Below, piece after piece: positions 33,801 to 45,900 of a DNA stretch of 64,000 bases; within the stretch, counting starts at the first letter, position 1; every line of letters starts with the position of its first letter. The notes beneath the pieces are model-generated. The model was not told the DNA's origin and did no database searches. It saw only the letters and a program-made list of their open reading frames with translations. Source of the DNA: Tubulanus polymorphus (Eukaryota > Nemertea > Palaeonemertea > Tubulaniformes > Tubulanidae). The stretch is from positions 10,287,414 through 10,351,413 of the forward strand of contig NC_134034.1 in the NCBI RefSeq assembly GCF_964204645.1. Direction: 5' to 3'. The translations under genes and the position numbers were made by a program.

Positions 33801-36800
33801 AAATAAAAAACGCCGCATTCCAACTTTCAGATTCACCCCATTTGAATAATCCTAGATCCGCCCTAGTGTCATGAGGACTGTATGCGACTGATTATGTCCT
33901 GATGTTATTCTCGAAATAGAAATGAATTTTTATCAGAGAAGATTTAAGAAAAGATATCATCAATCTCTCTCGAATGTTCCGTGTACTCTTTTTGTAACTT
34001 TGTATCTAAATGATGATAGAATAATAATCATAATTATTATTATTATCATAATTAATATTATTATATTATTACATATTTAATTGTTTTTTCTGTTGTGTTT
34101 TTTCAGGCGGAGCAGCGTTTGGCCGCGAAACGAGCCGCTAGGGCCGAGGCGCGGGAAATACGCATGAAAGAAATCGAAAAACAACAGAAAGAAGTAAGTA
34201 TGAGTGTGATATTTTCGATACTTCTTTTTTTTATAATACCGGTACTTCGAATAGTGAAAATTTATTTCCTTATACAGCTTCGCACCCCTACGAATTGTAA
34301 TCAGTGCGTTTTACATCGGTATTGAAATGAAGATTAGGAAATAAAGATTAGCTGATGAAATAGTAATTCAAAACACTTCGGCCCGGTCTTGTGGACTGGT
34401 ATTACCTTTAACCCTTTCAGTGCGTCTACACCACAGTGCGGTGTATAAATAAGTGATAGATTTTGCTAGTACACCGCAATGCGGTGTATTGATTTAATTA
34501 GTAATTACTAGTTGTCTCCCTTGAAAGATGGAAGCACCTGTCAAACATAGTGAAATATTATTAACTAACGATACACCGTGCTGTGGTGTAGACGCACTAT
34601 AGCGGTATTCCCGTTATTCAACACATTAGGGTGGAATTTTTTAAAAGTTGGTTGAAGATAACCAGTGGATAGATGCCATAGTAACAATGAACTTTTAATT
34701 GTCACTATGTCAACTATCCACTGGTTAACTCAAACCAACCTTTGGGCAACTGACCCCTGGGCCCTGGAGAATGAATATTAAGTTAGAGTTTACGGGCGAC
34801 TAAGATTGACTGCGAAATACACGCTAGAAAAGAAAGGACACGCGTTCATTTATTTCATTTCTGCGGAAGCTCAGAATAGAATTCAGATATTTTTTATCAC
34901 TTTGTAGGAAGATGCAAAAGAAGGTAGCGTACCAGCGACCGGGGCCGGCTACGAGGGCAAAGAACACCGGGTAAGTTTTAAGCGGGTTACAAACTTCACC
35001 GATTCGATATCCTCGAGTATAGATAATCAGTGTTGCTTCTTACCTTGGAAACCGGAGAAAAGTCGGGGAAATTTCTTTTCTTTGAAAAAGTAAGGAAGTA
35101 GTCGGGGATTTTTATAACAAAGCTAAAAATCAACAAAATGTCAGCGTTCAGTTTCATGAAAATGTTCAAGCTTAAATCAGTCAAGTTTGAATTGTCCTCA
35201 TTGAAAACATGAAGTAACCAATAGCATTTACACCAAAAACAGCTAGTAAAAATTAAAGTGGCAACCTCGATTATTTCTTTGAGAATACGAATACGAATAT
35301 TTATTTACACTCCAACCATTTCCATGGTATATGGAGGAAAACAGTATTTACAATAATTACATAAACAGTAATGAAAGCTACAAAACTTAATTAACTGGTC
35401 TCACACTTATGTATGAAATATACTATTTACTATTTACAAAACATATATTTACAATACATACACTATGAGACTTACTTCACACTAGTGCCCCCTAGTGGAT
35501 CCTCGGTCATCATCACTAGCTGTCAATCGTAATATGTTTTATTGATTTTTTTTCCAGCCGTCTGCCGGCAGTTTACGACAGTTATCGACGACCAGTTATT
35601 CAAATTCTCGCCGATCTAGCGAAGATTCGATCGAAAACGATATGGCAATTCACATACGGGTATGTGTTACGCGAACCCCTTCGACCCATCATCCTCCCGC
35701 GCCTAGATAGCCGGACACGCCGTCTATTTCGACAAGGTCTAGTGTCATGGCCGCTGATCTGGAAAACATTGAAAACCGAGGGAATCAGAAAATTGAGAGA
35801 AAAGTAGCCATCCTCTACGGGTTCGAATCTCAGCAAGGAAAGAACATGGCCGAGTCTCGTGGTGCCTCCTGGTTTAAATCCCAGGAAGGGGTTTTGAATG
35901 CGTTCAATCCCTGCGAAGAAGGAATGTGGTAGAGTTTGCCACTGATAAGATAAAAACCGACTATTTACAAATTAAAAGAAATCTAAAATCGAGAATTTAT
36001 TAATTGAAACAATCTAAAATATAAGAACACAAATCGATTTTAGATTGTTTCAATAAATAAATTCTCGATTTTAGATTTCTTTTAATTTTTGTAAATAGTG
36101 GGTTTTTATCTTTTCATCTGTTCACCACGTTTGAGTGCGGTTATCGTACCACAGAGTTTGCCACGTTCAAATCCCTGCGAGGGATGAACGTTGCAGTCTC
36201 TCCGACGATGCCATCAGTTTAAATTCCCACCAGGGAGGAATGAGTCCACAATACCACCTAATGTCTATTTCAACCTGACTTGAGAGCATTCCGGGTGGCC
36301 TAGCTCGCTCATTTTTGGTAGTACATACCTGATAAAAGTCTGATTAGGACCAGAAAGGACAGGCAGAAGAACAGAAAGCATTGGCAGTCGACCTAAAATA
36401 TCGTTTTTTAATCCATTCGAAACTGTATTGAAGGATATCCAAAAAGTCTTCGCTGAAAGGGGTTAAATGAAAAGAAGTGACTCCATGATTTGAAAGTTTA
36501 ACAATATGTTTCCATGCCTACGTACCAAACTTCAGTTGGTAGGCATGGAGACGTATTGTTAAACTTTCAAATCATGGAGTCTCTTTTCTCTCAGGAACCC
36601 CTCTCGATGCAGACTTTTTGGATATCCTTCGATACAGTTTAAAGTGGATTAAAAAACGATATTTTAGGTCAGCTGCCAATGCATTCTGGTCCTAATAAGA
36701 CTTTTATCAGGTATGTACTACTAAAACTGACTGAGCTAGGCCACCAGGAATGCTCTCGAGTCAGGTTGAAATAGACATTAGTTTTAAGCCTCATATGAGA

Positions 36801-39800
36801 AGAATGCGACGGAGTCTCGCAATGCCGTCGATTTTGCCCCAATCTTGCCCCAATTTTGCCCTAATCTCGATTGTTATTTTCTGATATAAACATGTATACA
36901 CATAGCTTGTGTGTTTCTCACTGCTTGCGTCTGCTTAGTTTAATCAACAATATTGCTGCCAGCGTGAGCGGACCGCGGTCACACTCTGATCGCGTATATC
37001 TAACTCTAGAGCGTATGTCGAGAGTCGAAAATTTCAACGAATGTTTTTCTGAAATGTAGATCGTAACGAATGACCTGACTTATTAGTTAATCACACTCTG
37101 CTTGTTTTACTAATCTTTTATAAAACTAACTCTTTCGTCTACCATATACAGCGCCGGGGCATGTCGAATGTAAGTATAGTTACGCACGTTTTTTTTTTTG
37201 TCGATTCTAGCGCCCTCTGTTGTTGTTGTTGTTGTTCGACGATAACGAGCCACCGTCATCTCACCGCCCCGAATTCGCGACCACTGACCCGACCCTAATT
37301 CTCTCCGCTTTTATTTTGGTTTCCGGCGAACCTTTCAGCGTTGACTGTTTCGCACCTGATTCCAAAATTTCCACTCTAGTGCGATGTATAACACGGCGGC
37401 ATACGCTGAAGTAAGTCCGCCCCGCGGTGCTGCGCATCAACGGTTACTGATATTTCACTATGTTTAACACGTCCTGCTCTCGTTCTATAGAGATCGCATG
37501 TATACGCCGCACCGGGGGGTAAGGCGCGGTTTACCCGGTACGCTGCGGGTAGACTGTACACCGCATAGCGAGGTAAACACACACGCTAAACGGGTATTAA
37601 CTGTTGTCACCTTTTCACACCCCTTTTTCATCGTTCGTCCCTTGTGTTTCATCATTCACACCCTGTTTCTTTCATCATCACCACGCCGTTTCATCATTTA
37701 CACTAACCCGTATTGCATAAGTATTCCGTAATTTATGTTTGTGCTTCTTCCTTTTAATCGCCGTGATGATTTTGGGACAGATTTACCTGGACTTTGGTCT
37801 GGGTCGAGTTTCACAAAAAGGTTGAACTCCTTTATTTTTCACTCATGGAGGACGACGACAGTTCAAACGACTGTTTTCAGCTCATATATATTTTCATGAC
37901 CCGATTCAAGAAAAAGTGTAACTCCGAAAATTGATATATACATGTAATCAAAAGTTCATGAAGACTAGTCTTTATGAATTTTTGATGTAATGTAATTTAT
38001 TCATCGATATATGCACGAAATTTTTTATAATTGTCGATTAGATATCCACTGGTCCTACGTAATTGAAAGGAAATCCCGAGCCTATAGGCTGAACCAAAAA
38101 AGGGGGAAAGTCTTGAAAAAAAATAATGCTTAAGTTTGAATTTTTTACATGTTCAAAAATCATTGTGCTTACATATCGAAGAGCTATGGAAGCAAAAAAT
38201 TTTAATTTTTCCTTTTTTGTGAAACTGGACACGGAGAGAATCGTGCATAATTTCCACGAAAATGAAAAATGTGTCTGAATTTTTTTTTTCGAAATCGAGC
38301 TCAATTTTCGAGGCGTAATTTTCTCTATAAATCTTCGCTTTTTTTTCTATCTCTCGTTTTCCCGATAGCTACAAATTCAAGAAGCCGAGGAGAAGTACAA
38401 GAAGGCGATGATGAACAACGCGCAGTTGGACAACGAGAAACAACTGTTGAAATATCAGGTGGATTTACTGCGAGACCAAATCGACGATTTCGAAGAAACG
38501 ATCACCGAATTAAATCGGCAATATCGCGATAAATCAAGCGTAAGTTCGCTGCCAGAAATATTACGTAATCAAATGTCGGCGAAACCATATGAGATATTTC
38601 GTCGACCCAATGGTGATAAAGCTAGGAATATTGAGATATCTCAGAAACGATGGTGGCAAAACCAGAAATATGAGATATTTCGTTGACCCAATGGTGACAA
38701 AGCTAGGAATATTGAGATATCTCAGAAATGATGGTGGCAAAACCAGAAATATGAGATATTTCGTTGACCCAATGGTGACAAAGCTAGGAATATTGAGATA
38801 TCTCAGAAACGATGGTGGGGCTAGGCCAGAATTATAGATATCTCAGAAACAATGGTGGCAAACCAGAAATATGAGATATCTTGTAGAAGCAAAGCTAGAA
38901 AAACCAAATTATGAGATATCTCATAGAAACAATAGCAGCAAAGCCAGAAATATTTGAAGACTAGATTCTCTCCATTCATTTGCATTTATGTTTTCTTTCT
39001 TTTTCTTTTTTTTTCATGCAGGAATTAGAATTTCAGAAACGAAGTTACCGCGAATTAGAACGAAATAACGAATTTCTGAAAGAGCATATTCGACAACGCG
39101 ACGCGTTAATAGAGGTTAGTCTCTCCTACCTCTACGCCCTCCGGCCCCCCTTTTACCCTTTCAGTGCTGACTAATCAATACCCTATAGTGCTGGAGATAA
39201 TTTGAAAATTTTGAAAAATTCCACCCTAGTGTGTTAAAAAATGGGAATACCACTATAGCGCGTCTACACCACGGCGCAGTGTATCGTTAGTTACAAATAT
39301 TTCACTATGTTTGACAGGTGCTGCCATCTTTCAATAGAGATAAAAACGAATTACTAATTACATCAATACACTGCACTGCAGTGAAGACGCACTGGGAGGG
39401 TTAATGGGATTTCTGTGTTTTTGATTATGCGTTTTTCTTCTGTTGTTGTCTAGGAACACGGTTTAGTTTTAATAGGAACTGAAGGTGATACCCCTGTAAA
39501 TAATGGTGCTACATTGCTTTCACACGACACGTTACAGTTATTAGATAAATATGGTGACGGAGAATTAGGTAAGTGTCCAACATCTTCTCTACTTCTTCCC
39601 TTCCCTCTCACTCTCCTTCTCTCTCTCTCTTATCTCCCTCTCCCTCCCTCTATCTCCTCTCCCCTCCCTCTATCTCCCTCTCCCCTCCCTCTATCTCCCT
39701 CTCCCCTCCCTCTATCTCTCTCTTCCCTCCCTCTATCTCCCTCTCCCCTCCCTCTATCTCCCTCTCCCCTCCCTCTATCTCTCTCTTCCCTCCCTCTATC

Positions 39801-42800
39801 TCCCTCTCCCCTCCCTCCATCTCTCTCTTCCCTCCCTCTATCTCCCTCTCCCCTCCCTCTATCTCCCTCTCCCCTCCCTCTATCTCCCTCTCCCCGCCCT
39901 CTATCTCCCTCTCCCCTCCCTCTATCTCTCTCTCCCCTCCCTCTATCTCCTCCCCTCCTCTCCCTCTATCACTTTCCCTTCTCTCCCTCTATCCCTTCCC
40001 CTTCTCTCCCTCTATCTCTTCCCCTTCTCTCCCTCTATCTCTTTCCCTTCTCTCCCTCTATCTCTTTCCCTTCTCTCCCTCTATCTCTTCCCCTTCTCTC
40101 CCTCTATCTCCCTCGAAAATTTCTCCCTCTATACCCCGAGAAAGTCGCGCTACAATATGTATCTAAATCTAAAATGGTTCCGACACACCCCGAGGTGAGC
40201 CCCCCCTCGTTCAAAGAAAATAAATGAATAAAAACCTGAAGCAACTATCGAATCAGGCGTTTTACGTAGGTTCTGTGTGATTATTTCTAGATGGGTCTCG
40301 CCCGCCCAAACTGATAGGCGCCGGTACGTATGAAGCATGGTTCCCCACGCACGTGCGCTCTTCGTTGAAAATATCCGAATTCGGAAGATTTTCCGTCAAA
40401 ATTCTCAGATGAATTAATCGATCTGATATTAATTTCATCAACATATTGATGTTATCTATTCGTTTGTGAAATCTCCGATGATAAAACCTATCGAAAAAGA
40501 AAAGACACTTTACTAAACTTGAAATCGAAGTTAAACTAAAAAAAAAATTCGCTTCAAAAATGCCTCATTATAATTAACTCGATTAACTAACTGAAACTTA
40601 ACTGTGCATCTTGAATATGTAAATAATGATTATTAATATCGAATATAAATTCGCTGATTATTGATGCGAAAAACGTTTTTAAGAAGAATTTCGTAGATTA
40701 ATTGATAAATCTATTTTGAAAAAATCATGGTTTGTCGCAAAATGAGTTAAAATGCTTCATGTCTGTTTCTATGTGTTACGTGTCGCTGCATTTGATATGT
40801 TTTTCTGTGTAATAATTAATCAGTTATTTTGAAATTTAACCAATATTTCTTTCTCACGAGTCAATCGGCAAATTTAATTTTTTCGTATGAGGTATTCAAT
40901 TTTGATTTGATCCAGTTTTATCAGTCAGCTGCTAAGGATCCAGGTATCAGTCTGCAGCTTGGCTCCAGGTATCATTTTGCGGCTTGGATCCAGGTATCAG
41001 TCTGCAGCTAGGATCCAGGTATCAGTCTGCAGCTAGGATCCAGGTATCAGTCTGCAGCTGGCTTGGATCCAGGTATCATTCTGCTGCTTGGATCCAGGTA
41101 TCAGTCTGCAGCTAGGATCCAGGTATCATTCTGCGGCTTGGATCCAGGTATCATTCTGCGGCTTGGATCCAGGTATCAGTCTGCAGCTTGGATCCAGGTA
41201 TCAGTCTGCGGCTTGGATCCAGGTATCAGTCTGCGGCTTGGATCCAGGTATCAGTCTGCAGCTTGGATCCAGGTATTAGTCCGCTGCTTGGATCCAGGTA
41301 TCATTCTGCAGGTTGGATCCAGGTATCATTCTGCGGCTTGGATCCAGGTATCAGTCTGCAGCTTGGATCCAGGTAGCAGTCCGCTGCTTGGATCCAGGTA
41401 TCATTCTGCAGCTTGGATCCAGGTATCAGTTCGCTGCTTGGATCCAAGTATCATTCTGCGGCTTGGATCCAGGTATCGATTTGCTGCTTGGATCCAAGTA
41501 TCAGTCTGCGGCTTGGATCCAGGTATCAGACAGCAGCTTTGGTCCAAGTATCAGTCTGCGACTTGGGTCCAGGTATCAGTCTGCGGCTTGGATCCAGGTA
41601 TCAATCCGGATCCTGGGCATTTTTGATTTGAGATTTTACTCGGAGTTAACTCTGAAATTGAACTGATTATAAATCTCTATCTGAGTTAACTCTAACTCAC
41701 AACTGTACAACCGGATCCTGCAGGACACGGATCCGGGTCTACAGCCCGGACTCGATCGACGAAATGTCTCTCGTCATTTTTCGTTTACTCATTTCGTTTC
41801 CAGACGACAAACTGCGGAAGCTGGTCGACGAGAAACAGAGTTTGGACCAAGAGATTCGCGACCTCCGCAAAGAACTCGACGGCTACAAAGCGAAAGAGAT
41901 CGTCGACGAAAAATACGGAACGTCTTCGACGAAAACGAACGGCCCCGATATAGATGTGATACAAAGTACGTACCGGGGGTCGAGGGAGGGGGCGTTTACT
42001 CCCCTTGCAACACCCCCCTCGTCGATCTAACCTATCGATACGGTTCCCCTCACTGTGCTGAGTTAATGGGAAGGACTGGGAATATTGAAAATGAAACTTT
42101 TTGGTTCGGGAAATTTTGAAAGTTTTCCCGCTAATCCCGTTTTTCGGGGTTTGATTGCCCCGCGTCGAAGCTCACGCCTACAGCAACTCCGACCGCAGTT
42201 GTTTCGTCGGTTTGTGTTTGCGTGAGCTTTGGCGTTAGGCAAACATCAAATCCTGGCAAGCAACGATGCTCCAATCCGGGAAATATGCGGGAAATTGGTG
42301 TCTGTTATTTAAAACAAAAACCCTATTTCCGTTATGGAAAATTGAAATATCGCTCAAGAAATGCTCGAAAAATACTTGAAATTCATGTAAACTGTTATCG
42401 TTTCGTATTTTCATTACAATGTAAATGAAAGACAATGAATATCATCTTTTTCGTTTGAATAATTTTTGATTGATCTAATTTTTTCTGAACAGCCGAAGAA
42501 GAAATGAGTAAGTTAATAATATATGAATGATATAACATCCTAGTTATAGATATCATCGCTCGGGGGCGCTACTAGTATCGATATGTTGCGGTGCAGCTTC
42601 GAAAGAAAAAAATGTTCAAATGCAAAGAAAAATAGTTTAAAAAAAGATTTCATCATGAGCTTTTATATTTTGCGTCTATTCAACCAAGAACACTCTAGAG
42701 TGACAGCAGAAATTGATACAATGATGATGATAATTAAAACGCGGACTTGGACTTGAAACAAATTTGCTCTAAAAACTGAATCTACTCAATAGATTGTCTT

Positions 42801-42850
42801 TAATAAATAACCATATGATTAATTCTAACAATAGCTGTAACTTATATTCC

Positions 42851-42935
<85 letters not shown>

Positions 42936-45900
42936 CTGTATGCGGTATCGAAATAGCTTTTAAAGTGCAGGGGTCAGTTGCAAAGTCGAGGCTTAGATTT
43001 AAGACCAGTCTAAGCTCATTTTGGTTCTGTAGCCAATCTAACTACTTAACACTAGTCTAAGCTCATTTCGGTTCTCTAATAGTCAACATTATAAGAATTT
43101 AAAACCAGTCTCGAGATAATTTTGGTTTTGCTGCCAATCTAACAATTTAAGACTAGTCTTAAGCTCATTTTTGTTCTCCAATTGCCAATCCCACAACTAA
43201 AAACCAGTCAATGCTCATGTTGGTTCTATTTAACTTAAGACTAGTCTTATGATTGAAGATGACTTCACAACTGAAGTCGCGATTGCTGCTAATCGACCAC
43301 CTGCATCTATTTCAACCGAGTAATATATATATATCCATCGCTAAATTACGTACTAAATGAAATAAAAGTCGAATCGAAGTTCTTTGACCGCTATGAGCTG
43401 GTTCGAGATTCTGAGAGTAGCGCTGATATTATTGCTGATAATGTCTTTTCAAAAGACCTAAGCATACTTGCATATTGTAAAATTACTCCTATGTTAATAA
43501 AGCTACTTTAAACAAAAAAAGCGCTGATATGCCGAGAATTGTAGTGTTCAGCGGTCAAAGTGTTAATCAATTTAACAACTATGCAATGCGTGCAATTTCC
43601 TGAAACTCTACCGATAATGTTTTCATGTTCTATTTCATGATATGTCTATTTCTCAAAGATAACATTTCAATATACCGCTTGATGCCTTTAATATTTAATT
43701 TCATTTTTCTGCTTTTCTTGATATCTCGAACTTGTATCATCCGATGCGTAAAGCGGGACCTAATTCTATGAAAAATATTTAAGTTTAATGAAAATGGTAT
43801 TCGAGTGAACTTTTTCATCGAAGTTGATTTTATTGAAAAGAAAATAGAAGTTGATACGAATGATTGTAAAAAAAATTATAGATTTAAATTTCGTTGAATT
43901 TATTTAATTTCTTTTTTTCGTTCTTGTTCCCAGGGGAAACGAGTCGCCAAATCAGCGATTACAAATTCAAACTACAAAAGTCGGAGCAAGAGGTGTCGAT
44001 TTTGGAAGCCAGTGTAAGTGAGAAAGAAAAAACAAAATCGATGTATCGAAAAGAGTTACGGTTGACCTGGTAAACCTAGAAAACAGAAAGGCACATTTGG
44101 AAAAAAACAGGGAAAACTAAAGGAATTTTGACAAATCTTGCAAGAAACCTGGGCCCGGTTTCATACACTGGTATCAAAGTAATCCCTAGGGGTAAATCCA
44201 CAATTTGGGTGACAACCGCCATAGTTACAACGAGAAACCATGGTTATAACTGACGAATTTCAAAATGTTCCCAGGGACTATTTTTCTTCCACATCTATGA
44301 AACCCAGCCCTGGAAAACGAAGGTTACCAGAAAAATCTATGAAAAAATTCATGGAAAACTCGGGGAATTTGACAAATATTGCCAAAAATCTGGAGAATTC
44401 ACAGGGAATGTGGATATTATGCTCTTGAGGTAATTTGTGAATACGTGATACGTGGAAAATGAAGAAATTACGAGATTTTCAATGAAGAAATGTCTCGCAA
44501 TTCACGTGCAGCAGATTAAACCCGGAGAATTTTGTCTTATATCATGGAAAACTCCGGAAATTCATTATTAGCGGGGAAGATGGCCACCGTGGTTCTTTGG
44601 GGCGAATTTCTTTTTTAGCCTCAGTCGTCGTAACGCGTGCGTTTATTTTTGTTTCAGGTGAATCGGTTAGAAAGTCAAGTGAAACGCTACAAGGCGGCGG
44701 CAGAAGGTGCTGAAAAACTCGAGGAGGAGCTGAAAACAGAAAAAAGACGAATCGCTCGAGAGGTTCGAAAAATGCGTTCGGTTAATTTGTAAATGGTAGA
44801 TTCGTCGCGGGGCGGGGGGGGTTCTGGTCGCCCTCGGATGGATAATTTAGGACAAACACACTGTTTTCTGGCCCTAATCAGACCCGTTTGGAATTATTTT
44901 TCGTCTCATCAAAGTTTTCTGACTTAGGAGGGAACATTCGAATTTTGAAGGCGACCCCTCTTAATTTGTCCTTGCAAGGCAAAAAGCATTGAGTACGGAA
45001 GGTTTCACAGAGCTGCCAACTGTTCCTGATTTTCAGTATTTGTTACTCATTTATAATGAGAAATACTGATTTGATTTGTTTGATGCATACAGAAATATGA
45101 AAGATGTTACTGGGGGTTTTACTGTTGATTACTGATTAATTTGAACAGATATATGAAAGATGTTACTGAGGGTCTTACTGTTGATTACTGATTAATTTGA
45201 ACAGAAATATGAAAGATGTTACCGAAGGTCTTACTGTTGATTACTGATTAATTTGAACAGAAATATGAAAGATGTTACTGAGGGTCTTACTGTTGATTAC
45301 TGATTAATTTGAACAGAAATATGAAAGATGTTACTGAGGGTCTTACTGTTGATTACTGATTAATTTGAACAGAAATATGAAAGATGTTACTGAGGGTCTT
45401 ACTGTTGATTACTGATTAATTTGAACAGAAATATGAAAGATGTTACCGAAGGTCTTACTGTTGATTACTGATTAATTTGAACAGAAATATGAAAGATGTT
45501 ACTGAGGGTCTTACTGTTGATTACTGATTAATTTGAACAGAAATATGAAAGATGTTACTGAGGGTCTTACTGTTGATTACTGATTAATTTGAACAGAAAT
45601 ATGAAAGATGTTACTGAGGGTCTTATTGTTGATTACTGATTGATTTGAACGGAAATATGAAAGATGTTACTGAGGGTCTTACTGTTGATTACTGATTAAT
45701 TTGAACAGAAATATGAAAGATGTTACTGGGGGTCTTATTGTTGATTACTGATTAATTTGAACGGAAATATGAAAGATGTTACTGAGGGTTTTACTGTTGA
45801 TTACTGATTAATTTAAACGGAAATATGAAAGATGTTACTGAGGGTCTTACTGTTGATTACTGATTAATTTGAACAGAAATATGAAAGATGTTACTGAGGA

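Noticed and set aside
35815-35890. tRNA gene suggested by gggttcgaatctc
   Set aside because: B-box-like word only; no A-box, anticodon arm or acceptor stem could be built around it.
37384-37530. Two further exon-like pieces followed by gtaag in LRRFIP
   Set aside because: Their lengths (31 and about 28 nt) break the reading frame and no family sequence supports them.
39514-40227. Ser/Pro/Leu-rich frames of 197 and 237 codons
   Set aside because: They read through the polypyrimidine minisatellite after a real LRRFIP donor at 39568.
40829-41666. Several overlapping frames with [12 protein letters not shown]-type repeats
   Set aside because: The 25-bp minisatellite is open in several frames because its unit lacks stops; there is no splice or family support.
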